Assembly: GCF_900291015.1 (NCBI RefSeq) | Contig: NZ_OLKL01000010.1 | Span: 248,367 to 312,366 of the forward strand | Reading direction: 5' to 3' | Length of the DNA stretch: 64,000 nt | From: Pseudomonas persica | GTDB taxonomy: Bacteria > Pseudomonadota > Gammaproteobacteria > Pseudomonadales > Pseudomonadaceae | Shown: one piece after another, positions 17,482 to 27,482 of the stretch | How positions within the stretch are numbered: the stretch's first letter is position 1 | Layout: each line of letters begins with the position of its first letter | Translations under genes and position numbers: made by a program | Notes under the pieces: model-generated | The model's database searches: none | Told to the model about the DNA's origin: nothing | Seen by the model: only the letters and a program-made list of their open reading frames with translations

Positions 17482-18392
17482 GGCTGGCCCTCGCTGTTCA
17501 GTGGATGCTCACGCAGGAAAGCGGCAGCCACGGCGGTCGGGTTCTGGTGCTCGACATCGACCTTGGCGTTGAGCTGGCGCATGGTTGCGTCATCCAGTTG
17601 CTCGGCCAGTGGCTTGAGCAGGCCGGCCAGCTGCGGGTTGGCGTCGAGCACGGCTTTTCGCACCACCGGCGCGGCGGTGTAGTCGGGGAAGTAGTGCTTG
17701 TCGTCTTCCAGCAGCTTGAGGTTGAACGCGTTCAGGCGGCCATCGGTGGTGTACACCAGGCCGGCGAACACCTGGTTGTTGTGCATGGCGGTGTAGACCA
17801 GGCCGGCATCCATCTGGCGGATGTTGGCGCGGCCCACTTGCAAGTCGTACATCGCCTTCAGGCCGACCAGGCCGTCCGGGCGGTTGGCGAACTCGGTGTC
17901 CAGCGCCACCAGGTGGTTGCGTCGGCTTTCGTCACGCAGCACCTGGTTGAGGTCGCTGATCGAGTTGATCTGTGGATAAGCCTCGGCGACCTGCTTGGGC
18001 AGGCCCAGCGCGTAGGTGTTGCTGAACTTCGACGGGGTCAGCCAGATCAAGCCTTTCTTCGCGTCCAGTGCCTTGACCTTGGCGTAGGTGGCCTCGGCAC
18101 TGGGCATGCGCTCATCGATATGGTTGTACGACACCAGTGACACGCCGGTGTATTCCCACATCAGGTCGAGCTGGCCGGTTTCCTGGGCCTGGCGCGCGAT
18201 GCTGCTGCCAAGGCCGCTGGTGACGCGCACGTCAAAACCGTTGGCGCGCAGGTATTGCGCGGTGATTTCGGCGAGCACGGTCTGTTCGGTGAACACCCGC
18301 GCGCCGATGCGGATCAGCGGTTTTTCCGCTGCCTGGGCAAATCCTGCGAACAGCAGGGCCGCGCCCAGCAGCAAGGCGATTTTCTTGTTCAT
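17478..18392 (-). CDS. glycine betaine/choline-type substrate-binding protein (OpuCC/OsmF-like)
   Basis: This 304-residue periplasmic protein has a signal peptide (KIALLLGAALLFAGFAQA) and OpuAC-type ligand-binding motifs (IRIGARVFTEQTVLAEITAQ, DLMWEYTGVSL, GLIWLTPSKFSNTYALGLP, VYTTDGRLNAFNLKLLEDD). The ATG at 18392 follows GAGGG by 6 bp; the frame extends further upstream but without a better start. It sits between the two permease genes, giving the order permease, binding protein, permease, ATPase. The exact ligand is not readable from sequence. Confidence 0.92.
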   Translation of the reverse strand: MNKKIALLLGAALLFAGFAQAAEKPLIRIGARVFTEQTVLAEITAQYLRANGFDVRVTSGLGSSIARQAQETGQLDLMWEYTGVSLVSYNHIDERMPSAEATYAKVKALDAKKGLIWLTPSKFSNTYALGLPKQVAEAYPQINSISDLNQVLRDESRRNHLVALDTEFANRPDGLVGLKAMYDLQVGRANIRQMDAGLVYTAMHNNQVFAGLVYTTDGRLNAFNLKLLEDDKHYFPDYTAAPVVRKAVLDANPQLAGLLKPLAEQLDDATMRQLNAKVDVEHQNPTAVAAAFLREHPLNSEGQP

Positions 18393-18405
18393 ACGTTCCC
18401 TCTTG

Positions 18406-19119
18406 TTATCCAGCCAGGCCACGTTCCAGCCAGCGCTTGCTGGAGAAACTCACCGCCGCGTCCAGCACTAGCGCCAGCAGCGCGGTGCAGGCGGCACCCA
18501 GCAGCAGCTGTGGCTGGTTGTTCAGGGCGATGCCGGGGAAGATCAGGCTGCCCAGGCTGTTGGCGCCGATCAGGAAGGCCAGCGGTGCGGTGCCCACGTT
18601 CAGCGCCAGGGCCACGCGCACGCCGCCGACGATGATCGGCACGGCGTTGGGCAACTCAACCTGCCAGAGTTGCTGGCGCGGGGTCATGCCGATGCCGGTG
18701 GCGGCTTCCTTGAGCGAGGCGGGGACGTTTTTCAGGCCCTCGTAGGTGTTGCGCACGATGGGCAGGAGGGAGGCGAGGAACAGGGCGAAGATTGCAGGCC
18801 CGGCGCCGATGCCCAGGATACTCAGGGCGATGGCCAGAACGGCCAGGGGAGGGATGGTGTTGCCAACGTTGAACAACTGCATGAAGCGCTCGGCTTTGTC
18901 GACCCGCTGCGGTCGACTTAACGCAATGCCGGCGGGGATGCCCACGGCCAGCGCCGCCGCCATCGAAGCCAGCACCAGGACCAGGTGCGCTTGCAGGTAG
19001 AACCCAAGATCGTCGCGATAACGCGCGATCGTGTCGATGCCGATCCAGTGGACCAGCAGGGCCAGGATGACGAGCACGGCGGCCCATCCCAACAGCCCTT
19101 TTCCGTAGCGTTTTGCCAC
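18406..19119 (-). CDS. osmoprotectant ABC transporter permease (OpuCD-like)
   Basis: This permease of about 237 residues is the first gene of the operon. Helices include WAAVLVILALLVHWIGIDTI, VLVLASMAAALAVGIPAGIA, LAVLAIALSILGIGAGPAIF and LLLGAACTALLALVLDAAV, and the EAA loop is EAATGIGMTPRQQLWQVELP. I chose GTG at 19119 because AAGGAG lies 7 bp upstream and the protein then starts VAKRYGKGLLGW; an upstream frame of 29 more codons lacks a good start. Confidence 0.9.
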   Translation of the reverse strand: MAKRYGKGLLGWAAVLVILALLVHWIGIDTIARYRDDLGFYLQAHLVLVLASMAAALAVGIPAGIALSRPQRVDKAERFMQLFNVGNTIPPLAVLAIALSILGIGAGPAIFALFLASLLPIVRNTYEGLKNVPASLKEAATGIGMTPRQQLWQVELPNAVPIIVGGVRVALALNVGTAPLAFLIGANSLGSLIFPGIALNNQPQLLLGAACTALLALVLDAAVSFSSKRWLERGLAG

Positions 19120-19370
19120 AGGCGGACTCCTTGTGTAGTCGGCGAGCACACTTCTTGGTTGCCGGCCAGTCCTGGCGGCGGGTGGTGTGTTCGCGAGTAG
19201 CAGCATGACGCACGCCGAAGGCTGCGATCAGGCCATGAGCCGAACCCCGTCGGGCCCGAAAATGCTGATGAAAACAGCTCCCCAACCGAAGCGGGTTGCA
19301 GGGGAGTGGACGTCTCCGTGGGCGTAAAGGTTCCCATCTGGGGCGGCATTTGGCCAGTGCTAATCACTGG
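19120..19370 (-). other. long 5' region of the opuC operon with a strong hairpin
   Basis: About 250 bp before the opuC operon hold no convincing gene. On the minus strand CTCCCC...GGGGAG (19278-19306) encloses an inner AACC/GGTT stem with a short loop. Further GC-rich inverted segments lie at 19220-19260. It may be a structured leader; the sequence between it and the REP at 19484 is AT-richer and may hold the promoter. No named riboswitch was recognised. Confidence 0.3.
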
Positions 19371-19483
19371 GTGTATCGAAATATGGCGAGAAAAAACAGC
19401 GTATTAATTCGCTACAAGCGTTGAAATAACTGACCTGTGGCCATTTATCGTGATAAAGCGATTGCCTGTGGAATCGGCTTTGC

Positions 19484-19591
19484 CTGTGCCGGCCTCTTCG
19501 CGGGTAAACCCGCTCCCACAGGGACTGCACCGCACCTGGACGCTGTGCAGTCCCTGTGGGAGCGGGTTTACCCGCGAAGAGGCCGGCACAG
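19484..19591. repeat. REP pair (inverted)
   Basis: Two inverted REP units of the GGTAAACCC type share outer arms CTGTGCCGGCCTCTTCGCGG. They lie 86 bp before prfC. This pair sits between divergent genes (opuC operon and prfC), not at a convergent end, so it is not a simple 3' stabiliser. Confidence 0.92.
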
Positions 19592-19676
19592 CACCACTCA
19601 TTCCTCAGGTTTTGGTCCCGGCCCAACTTCAGGTATGATATCGCCCCTTTTAAATCCCCCAGTCAGGCGATTTCCC

Positions 19677-21260
<1,584 letters not shown>

Positions 21261-21282
21261 TTTTCGAGAGCCTGCCAACTGA

Positions 21283-21360
21283 CCCTGTGGGAGCGGGTTC
21301 ACCCGCGAATGCGTCGGTGAATTCAATATCGCATTCGCGGGTGAACCCGCTCCCACAGGG
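21283..21360. repeat. REP pair in reverse orientation
   Basis: Here the units are arranged tail to tail: CCTGTGGGAGCGGGTTCACC first, then the complementary unit, giving an outer CCCTGTGGGAG/CTCCCACAGGG palindrome. Most pairs in the window have the opposite order. It lies between convergent prfC and potF. Confidence 0.88.
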
Positions 21361-21378
21361 ACCGTGTACAGACCGAAA

Positions 21379-22458
21379 TTAATTCCCGGCCTTGATACTG
21401 GTCCAGATCCGGGTTCTGATACGGTCGATCTTCGCCGGCATTGCCTCCAGCGCATACAGCTTGCCCATCACTTCCTCGCTCGGGTAAACCATCGTGTTGC
21501 CCTTCATCGCCGGTTCCACGAGCCCGTCCGCTTCGAGGTTGCCGTTGGCGTACTGCACATGGTTGCTGATGTTGGCCATCACCTGCGGCTGCAGCAGGTA
21601 GTTCATGTAGGCATACCCGGCCTTTTCATCCGGCGCATCGGCCGGCATGGCGACCATGTCGAACCACATCGGCGCGCCTTCCTTCGGGATCGAGTACCCC
21701 ACGTTCACTCCGTTCTTCGCTTCTTCGGCGCGATTCTTCGCCTGCAGCACATCCCCCGAGAAACCCACCACCACGCAGATATCGCCATTGGCCAGGTCGC
21801 CGGTGTACTTCGATGAGTGGAAGTAGCTGATGTACGGCCGCACCTGCATCAACAGCGCCTTGGCCTTGTCGTAGTCCGCCGGGTTCTGGCTGTGGTGCGG
21901 CAGGCCCAGGTAGTGCAGGGCGATCGGCAACAGTTCGGGGCCGTTGTCCAGCACGGCGACGCCGCAGGTTTTCAGCTTGCTCATGTATTCGGGCTTGAAG
22001 ATCAGGTCCCATGAGTCCAGTGGCGCGTTGTCCCCGAGCACCGCCTTGACCTTGTCGATGTTGTAGCCGATACCGGTGCTGCCCCACAGGTAGGGGAAGC
22101 CGTACTGGTTGCCCGGGTCGTTCACCTCCAGCGCCTTGAGCAGCACCGGGTTGAGGTTGTGCCAGTTGGGCAGTTGCGACTTGTCCAGGCGCTTGAGGGC
22201 CTTGCCCTGGATCTGCCGGGCCATGAAATGGTTGGACGGAAACACCACGTCGTAGCCGGAGTTGCCGGTCATCAGCTTGCCGTCGAGGGTTTCGTTGCTG
22301 TCGTAAACATCGTAGGTGGGCACGATACCGCTGGCTTGCTGGAAGTTCTTCAGTGTGTCGGGGGCGACGTAGCTGGACCAGTTGTAGATCTTCACCGTTT
22401 CGGCGGCGCCGGCCACGCTGGCGGCCAGCATCAGGGGGGCGAGAAGGAGCGTGCGCAT
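21379..22458 (-). CDS. polyamine ABC transporter substrate-binding protein (PotF/SpuD-like)
   Basis: This 359-residue periplasmic protein probably binds putrescine or spermidine. A signal peptide (LLLAPLMLAASVAGAAE) is followed by the family start KIYNWSSYVAPDTLKNFQQ, DVYDSNETLDGKLMTGNSGY, DVVFPSNHFMARQI and YLWGSTGIGYN. The ATG follows AAGGTAA by 8 bp. No cognate ATPase or permease genes are nearby, so it would have to work with a transporter encoded elsewhere. The adjacent cupin and PuuB-like oxidase genes on the same strand fit polyamine use. Confidence 0.9.
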   Translation of the reverse strand: MRTLLLAPLMLAASVAGAAETVKIYNWSSYVAPDTLKNFQQASGIVPTYDVYDSNETLDGKLMTGNSGYDVVFPSNHFMARQIQGKALKRLDKSQLPNWHNLNPVLLKALEVNDPGNQYGFPYLWGSTGIGYNIDKVKAVLGDNAPLDSWDLIFKPEYMSKLKTCGVAVLDNGPELLPIALHYLGLPHHSQNPADYDKAKALLMQVRPYISYFHSSKYTGDLANGDICVVVGFSGDVLQAKNRAEEAKNGVNVGYSIPKEGAPMWFDMVAMPADAPDEKAGYAYMNYLLQPQVMANISNHVQYANGNLEADGLVEPAMKGNTMVYPSEEVMGKLYALEAMPAKIDRIRTRIWTSIKAGN

Positions 22459-22510
22459 GTCGGGGTTACCTTGCTTTGTCTGTTGTTGTCGAAGGCAGGC
22501 GATCAGCGGA

Positions 22511-22852
22511 TCAGAAAATAAGGACGTAGGTCTTGCGCACGGTCTCCTGGATGTCCCAGGTGCCGGTGCTGTTGGCCGGTAGCATCAGTGCGTCTCCGGC
22601 TTCTATGAGCAGCGGCTTGCCACCGTCGGGGGTGAAGGTGCAGCGGCCCTTGATGAAATGGCAGAACTCCTGTTGCACGATCTGCCGCCGCCAGCGCCCG
22701 GGGGTGCACTCCCAGATGCCGGTTTCGACGCCGTCGCTGCGTTCCACGCAGGTGACCGAGGTCACCGCCACGGGCTCGCCGAGTGGTACCGCAACGGGGT
22801 TGGAGCTATCGAGCACGGCGCTGTCGCTGTTCTTGAACTGGGTGATGTTCAT
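22511..22852 (-). CDS. small cupin-domain protein (DUF861 type)
   Basis: This 113-residue single-domain cupin shows ETGIWECTPGRWRR, QEFCHFIKGRCTFTPDGGKP and IEAGDALMLPANSTGTWDI, which match the ethanolamine-utilisation/DUF861 cupin pattern. The usual metal-binding His set is reduced. ATG at 22852 has AGGA about 10 bp upstream. It lies between the PuuB-like oxidase and the PotF-like gene on the same strand. Its role is unknown; such cupins often accompany amine oxidases. Confidence 0.85.
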   Translation of the reverse strand: MNITQFKNSDSAVLDSSNPVAVPLGEPVAVTSVTCVERSDGVETGIWECTPGRWRRQIVQQEFCHFIKGRCTFTPDGGKPLLIEAGDALMLPANSTGTWDIQETVRKTYVLIF

Positions 22853-22884
22853 GACCGGTGAATCCTGTGTCGGGGAAAGGGAAG

Positions 22885-24291
22885 TCAGTGCATGAAACCT
22901 TCCATGAAGTCCGCAAGACTGCTGGCCAGGCGCCGCCTCCACGACGCGCAGGCGGGATTGGCGAGGGTCCGGTCCTCGTGGACGAAACTCTGGATGATTG
23001 CGTTGTAGCCCAGCCAGCGGCAGGGCTCGGGTGGCCAGCTGGCCAGGCTTGAAAGCGGGCGGTTGTCGAGCACCCAGGGTTGCGCGGTCAGTTCGTTGTG
23101 CTGGTTGAGGATCAGCGCCGCCAGGGTGCGCCCGCCCAGGTTGGTGGCGCCGACACCCTCGCCGCCGTAGCCGCCGGCCAGGGCGATGCCGCGCTGGCGG
23201 TCGCAGAGCATGTGCGGGCGGAAGCGCCGTGCCATGCCCAGGTTGCCGCCCCACGAATGGGTGATGCGCACGTGCTTCAGCTGCGGGAACAGTTCGCTGA
23301 ACAGATAGCGGCGCAGCTCGATTTCCTGTTCAGTGAGGTTGAAGTTTTCGCGCAGGCGGCCACCGAAGCGGTAGCCGCCACGGGCGCCGAATACCAGGCG
23401 GTTGTCGGCGGTACGCTGGCCATAGGTGACCTGGCGGCTGCTTTCGCTGAACGCCTGGCCCTGGTTCAGGCCGATCTGTTCCCAGGTGGCCTCCGGCAAT
23501 GGCTCGGTGGCCACCAACAGGCTCTGTACCGGCAGCTGATGTTTGCCCAGTGGCGGCAGGCTGGCGGCGTAGCCCTCCACGGCGGGTACCATCCATTGGC
23601 AGCGAATGCGCGCCAACGGGGTACGCACCTCACCGGGCTGCCAGTCGATGGCCGGGGTGTTTTCGTAGATGGGTACGCCCAGCGCTTCTACCGCTCGGGC
23701 CAGGCCACGCGCCAGCTTGGCGGGTTGGATAGTTGCGGTGTGCGGGCTGTAGATGGCCCCATAGGCATTGCTGACCCGCAACTGGGCGTCCAGCTGTTCG
23801 GGGCGCAGCCAGCGGTAGTCGTCCTCGGTCATGCCCTGACGATAAAGGTCGTCGAGGTAGGCGCGCAGGCTACGCTCCTGTTCCGGGTAGCGTGCGGCGC
23901 AGTACAGCACGCCGCCTTTGCGGTAATCGCAGTCAATGCCCTCGCGTTGCAGCACGCGGTGTACTTCATCAGGAATGCCATGCAGCAGGTCGATGCTGGT
24001 GCGCCGCTGTTGCGGCGACAGGGTCGCGAGCAGGCGGCTTTCGCCGAGCAGGTTGCCCATCAGCCAGCCGCCGTTGCGCCCCGAGGCGCCAAAGCCGGCG
24101 ATGTTGGCATCGATCACGGCGATGTTCAGCTGTGGCGCCTGACGCTTGAGGTAATAGGCGGTCCACAGGCCGGTGTAGCCAGCGCCGATGATGCACACAT
24201 CCGCTTCCAGGTCGTCGCGCAGGGCCGGGCGGGCGCACAGCGGCTCGTCAAGCTGGTCCATCCACAGGCTGAGCGTGCGCAGGGGTTGCAT
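22885..24291 (-). CDS. FAD-dependent amine oxidoreductase (DAO family, PuuB-like)
   Basis: This 468-residue flavoprotein oxidises an amine, possibly gamma-glutamylputrescine or a related N-substituted amino acid. The FAD-binding motif is ADVCIIGAGYTGLWTAYYLK near the N-terminus; others are GFGASGRNGGWLMGNLLGE, TATIQPAKLARGLARA and the C-terminal GYGGEGVGATNLGGRTLA. The ATG at 24291 has GGAG 9 bp upstream; a TTG at 24315 is also in frame but less supported. It is first in a cluster with the cupin and the PotF-like gene. Confidence 0.88.
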   Translation of the reverse strand: MQPLRTLSLWMDQLDEPLCARPALRDDLEADVCIIGAGYTGLWTAYYLKRQAPQLNIAVIDANIAGFGASGRNGGWLMGNLLGESRLLATLSPQQRRTSIDLLHGIPDEVHRVLQREGIDCDYRKGGVLYCAARYPEQERSLRAYLDDLYRQGMTEDDYRWLRPEQLDAQLRVSNAYGAIYSPHTATIQPAKLARGLARAVEALGVPIYENTPAIDWQPGEVRTPLARIRCQWMVPAVEGYAASLPPLGKHQLPVQSLLVATEPLPEATWEQIGLNQGQAFSESSRQVTYGQRTADNRLVFGARGGYRFGGRLRENFNLTEQEIELRRYLFSELFPQLKHVRITHSWGGNLGMARRFRPHMLCDRQRGIALAGGYGGEGVGATNLGGRTLAALILNQHNELTAQPWVLDNRPLSSLASWPPEPCRWLGYNAIIQSFVHEDRTLANPACASWRRRLASSLADFMEGFMH

Positions 24292-24354
24292 CGGGTTCGG
24301 CTCCACATTCGTCAAGGTCTGTGGCGATCCTAGTGGTGTCGGCGGTCGGCTGTC

Positions 24355-25164
24355 CTACGTGCGTGCACGCAGGGAAATTTGCTTCAGGTAGGCCTTGGGC
24401 GTAAGCCCGGTGTGTTCGCGGAAACACTTGTAGAACGCCGACAGCGAGTTGAAACCGGCATTGAACGCCAGCTCGTCGATCGTCGCCTCGACGCTGTCGT
24501 CATCGAGGCTGGCCATCAGGTGCTGCAGGCGGGCCTGGTTGACGTAGCGGTAGAAGCTTTGCCCGAGCACCTGGTTGAGCAGGTAGGAGATCTGGTTGCG
24601 GCTGTAACCGCTGGCGTCGGCCACCTGTTGCAGGTCCAGCTCCGGGTCCAGGTAGGGGCGCTGACGCTGGAAGTAGTGTTCCAGGTCCTGAGCCATGGTC
24701 GACAGTTGGCGGGGGGACAGGCCAAGGCGGCTGGTGGCTGGGCGCGGGCCGCTGCTGGTGTGGCCGCTGCCGTTCTGGCGGACCAGCGTGGCGTACTCGT
24801 TGACTTGCCAGATCAGGCCGTCCTTGACGGTGATCGCCTCGCTGGACTGGAACGCTACCAGGCCATCGCCGCCCTGGACCGTGACCTGGTACTGGATGAA
24901 CGCGGTGCAGCCGTCGACGCGGATGCGGTCGCTGTGGACGATGTCTTCGCCGGCTTCATGGGGCAGGCAGGCGCGCACGTAGTCACGCAGTTCCTGGTAG
25001 CCGAGCACGCGGTTCTGGAAGAAGTCGTGGTACTGGATGTCGGGGTGGTAGAGCGCAATGACGCCGTCGAGGTCGCGGTGCTTCCAGCACAGGTGGTAGC
25101 GCAGCACGGTGTCGGCGGTGAGCGGGGTCTGCTCGGGGCCGTCGGGGAGGGTAGTGGCGGTCAT
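24355..25164 (-). CDS. AraC-family regulator with N-terminal SnoaL-like domain
   Basis: This protein of about 269 residues joins an N-terminal SnoaL/NTF2-like domain (VLRYHLCWKHRDLDGVIALY, YHDFFQNRVLGYQELRDYVR) to a C-terminal AraC double helix-turn-helix (YLDPELDLQQVADASGYSRN, IDELAFNAGFNSLSAFYKCF, REHTGLTPKAYLKQ). The N-domain may bind a small ligand instead of the usual AraC cupin. It precedes the oxidase-cupin-PotF genes on the same strand with a short gap and probably regulates them. The ATG at 25164 is the first that gives a complete SnoaL domain. Confidence 0.88.
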   Translation of the reverse strand: MTATTLPDGPEQTPLTADTVLRYHLCWKHRDLDGVIALYHPDIQYHDFFQNRVLGYQELRDYVRACLPHEAGEDIVHSDRIRVDGCTAFIQYQVTVQGGDGLVAFQSSEAITVKDGLIWQVNEYATLVRQNGSGHTSSGPRPATSRLGLSPRQLSTMAQDLEHYFQRQRPYLDPELDLQQVADASGYSRNQISYLLNQVLGQSFYRYVNQARLQHLMASLDDDSVEATIDELAFNAGFNSLSAFYKCFREHTGLTPKAYLKQISLRART

Positions 25165-25338
25165 GAGCCTGATAGTGCATTGCAGAACACCCAGCTGCAA
25201 GGGTGCGGATCCGGCATATTGCACGGTTTCGCCAAGCGGCTTGGGGAGTAAGCCGTTGATTCGGTTGAGTGTGATTTTTTGACAGGGATGGCATGGCGAG
25301 TGCACCGGTCTGTTCAACATCGAACAAGGAGAAAGACC

Positions 25339-25413
25339 ATGCGCTCGATACTGCTCTGGATGATTGGGGTGCCGATTCCGGTGATTATCCTGATCTGGTT
25401 CTTCATGCATTGA
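25339..25413 (+). CDS. 24-residue hydrophobic membrane microprotein
   Basis: ATG at 25339 is preceded by AAGGAGAAAGACC, an excellent ribosome binding site. The 24-codon frame starts MRSILLWMIG, continues with a Pro-containing hydrophobic stretch (VPIPVIILIWFF) and ends with His-TGA. It is almost entirely one membrane helix with an N-terminal Arg. A perfect GC hairpin (25422-25438) begins 8 bp after the stop. It is divergent from the AraC gene. No function is known to me; it is easily missed by length cut-offs. Confidence 0.7.
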   Translation: MRSILLWMIGVPIPVIILIWFFMH

Positions 25414-25421
25414 GATCCCCG

Positions 25422-25523
25422 GGGCCGCTTTGCGGCCCTTCGCGGATAAACCCGCTCCCACAGGGACCGCACAGATTTCGAATGCTGTGAAACACCTGTG
25501 GGAGCGGGTTTACCCGCGAAGAA
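25422..25523. repeat. GC hairpin joined to a REP pair
   Basis: GGGCCGC-TTT-GCGGCCC (25422-25438) runs directly into a REP pair whose left unit has GGATAAACCC and right unit GGTTTACCC. It lies between the microprotein gene and the convergent dppF. The hairpin probably ends the microprotein transcript. Confidence 0.85.
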
Positions 25524-25535
25524 GGTCATACCGAT

Positions 25536-26504
25536 CTAGAGGAACTGCTCCGCATAGTGGCAGGCCACCTGCCGCGTACTCACCTGCCGCAACGCCGGCA
25601 CCTCCTTGGCACACCGCTCGGTCGCATACGGGCAGCGCTTGTGAAACGCACAGCCATCCGGCGGGTTCAGCGGGTTGGGCAACTCCCCGGCAATACGAAT
25701 CTTCGGCTTCAACGGGTCCGGGTGAATCGCCGGCGTGGCTGACAGCAACGCCTGGGTATACGGGTGCAACGGCCTTTCGTAGATATCCTCTTTCGGCCCC
25801 ATCTCCGCCGGCCGCCCCAAGTACATCACCAGCACCTGATCGGCCACATGCCGCACCACCGCCAGGTTGTGCGAGATGAACACATAGGCGGTGTTGAACT
25901 CCTTCTGCAAATCCATGAACAGGTTCAGCACCTGGGCCTGGATCGACACGTCCAGCGCCGAGGTCGGCTCGTCCGCCACCAGCACCTTGGGCTGCAGCAT
26001 CATCGCCCGCGCCAGGGCGATACGCTGGCGCTGGCCGCCGGAGAACATGTGCGGGTAGCGCTGGTAATGCTCGGGGCGCAGGCCGACCTGTTCCATCATC
26101 TTCTGCACCTTTTCTCGCCGCTCGGCCTTGCTCAGCGAGGTGTTGATCAGCAGCGGCTCGGCCAGCTGGTCACCAATCTTCTGCCGAGGGTTGAGCGAGG
26201 CGTAGGGGCTCTGGAACACCATCTGCACGTCGCGGCGCAGTTGCTTGCGTTCGCTCTTGCTGGCGCCTTTCACTTCGGTGCCGGCAATTTGCAGCGAGCC
26301 GGACGACGGCTCTTCGATCAGGGTCAGGGCGCGGGCCAGGGTCGACTTGCCGCAGCCGGACTCGCCGACCACGGCCAGGGTCTTGCCGGCCTCCAGTTCG
26401 AACGACACGCCATTCAGCGCGCGGACCAGGGCGTGGCCCTTGAACAGCCCGCGAGAGACTTCGTAATGCCGGGTCAGCTCCCGGGCGGATAGAACGACGG
26501 CCAT
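25536..26504 (-). CDS. dppF: dipeptide ABC transporter ATPase DppF
   Basis: This 322-residue ATPase is one of the pair that powers dipeptide uptake. Motifs: Walker A VGESGCGKSTLARAL, MVFQSPYASLNPRQKIGDQL, signature FSGGQRQRIALARAM, Walker B LVADEPTSALD, and the C-terminal oligopeptide/dipeptide extension with Cys residues (GCAFHKRCPYATERC) likely binding an iron-sulphur cluster. Translation starts at ATG 26504, overlapping the dppD stop by one base. It is the last gene of the dpp cluster. Confidence 0.95.
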   Translation of the reverse strand: MAVVLSARELTRHYEVSRGLFKGHALVRALNGVSFELEAGKTLAVVGESGCGKSTLARALTLIEEPSSGSLQIAGTEVKGASKSERKQLRRDVQMVFQSPYASLNPRQKIGDQLAEPLLINTSLSKAERREKVQKMMEQVGLRPEHYQRYPHMFSGGQRQRIALARAMMLQPKVLVADEPTSALDVSIQAQVLNLFMDLQKEFNTAYVFISHNLAVVRHVADQVLVMYLGRPAEMGPKEDIYERPLHPYTQALLSATPAIHPDPLKPKIRIAGELPNPLNPPDGCAFHKRCPYATERCAKEVPALRQVSTRQVACHYAEQFL

Positions 26505-27472
26505 CACGCCACCTCCTGGTTCAGCGGGTAGAAGCAACGCACCAGGCCATGGGCCTGGGGATCGAGGGGCGGGCGCTGGCGCCGGCAGTTGTCCTGCACG
26601 TACGGGCAGCGCGGTGACAGCAGGCAACCCTCGGGGCGGTCGTAGCGGCCGGGGACGATACCGGGCAGGGTGGCCAGGCGCTCGGCGCCGATGCTGTGCT
26701 CGGGAATCGCCGCCAGCAGTGCTTCGCTGTAGGGGTGGGCAGGCACGTCGAACAGCTCCGGCACCTGGCCCACTTCCACGGCCTGGCCGGCGTACATCAC
26801 GCATACGCGCCTGGCCGTTTCGGCGACCACGGCGAGGTCGTGGGTGATCAGGATGAGCGCCATGTTGCGCTCTTTCTGCAGGTTGACCAGCAGCTCCATG
26901 ATCTGCGCCTGGATGGTCACGTCCAGTGCAGTGGTGGGTTCGTCGGCGATCAGCAGCTTGGGTTCGCCGGCAATCGCCATGGCAATCGCCACGCGCTGGC
27001 TCATGCCGCCGGACAGTTGGTGCGGGTAGGCGTCCAGGCGGCTCTCGGCCGCCGGGATCTCGACCTTTTTCAGCAGCTCCAGGGCACGCTGGCGCGCGGC
27101 CTTGCCCTTCAGGCCCAGGTGCTGGCGCAGCACTTCCTCGATCTGGTAACCCACGGTGTAGCTGGGGTTGAGCGCGGTCATCGGGTCCTGGAAGACCATG
27201 GCGATGTCCTTGCCCACCACCTTGCGCCGCTGGCGGCCGCTGAGCTTGAGCATGTCGGTGCCGTCGAAGTTGAGCGCGTCGGCAGTGATGCGCCCCGGGG
27301 CATCGATCAGGCCCATCAGGGCCATCATGGTCACGGACTTGCCGGAGCCCGATTCGCCGACGATGGCCAGGATCTCGCCGGCCTCCACCGTCAGGTCCAG
27401 GCCATCGACCACCGGTACCGCAGTGGCGTCGCCGAAGCGCACGTTCAGGTTGTTGATCTGCAACAGTGACAT
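26504..27472 (-). CDS. dppD: dipeptide ABC transporter ATPase DppD
   Basis: This 322-residue ATPase is the partner of DppF. Motifs: [39 protein letters not shown], signature [15 protein letters not shown], Walker [27 protein letters not shown], and the C-terminal [17 protein letters not shown] 27472 ([15 protein letters not shown]) gives the normal length. It begins 10 bp after dppC stops. Confidence 0.95.
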   Translation of the reverse strand: MSLLQINNLNVRFGDATAVPVVDGLDLTVEAGEILAIVGESGSGKSVTMMALMGLIDAPGRITADALNFDGTDMLKLSGRQRRKVVGKDIAMVFQDPMTALNPSYTVGYQIEEVLRQHLGLKGKAARQRALELLKKVEIPAAESRLDAYPHQLSGGMSQRVAIAMAIAGEPKLLIADEPTTALDVTIQAQIMELLVNLQKERNMALILITHDLAVVAETARRVCVMYAGQAVEVGQVPELFDVPAHPYSEALLAAIPEHSIGAERLATLPGIVPGRYDRPEGCLLSPRCPYVQDNCRRQRPPLDPQAHGLVRCFYPLNQEVA

Positions 27473-27482
27473 GGCGTTCTCC

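Noticed and set aside
18918..19367. 149-codon frame upstream of the opuC operon
   Set aside because: It overlaps the permease start out of frame, is low in family-like features and lacks a ribosome binding site; only a structured leader was kept as a possibility.
19437..19676. 80-codon N-terminal extension of prfC
   Set aside because: The extension is translated REP sequence (for example GKPAPTGT), and RF3 normally begins MTNQ at 19677.
22511..23254. 247-codon frame containing the cupin
   Set aside because: Its N-terminal half is antisense-like sequence inside the oxidase gene; the cupin starts at ATG 22852.
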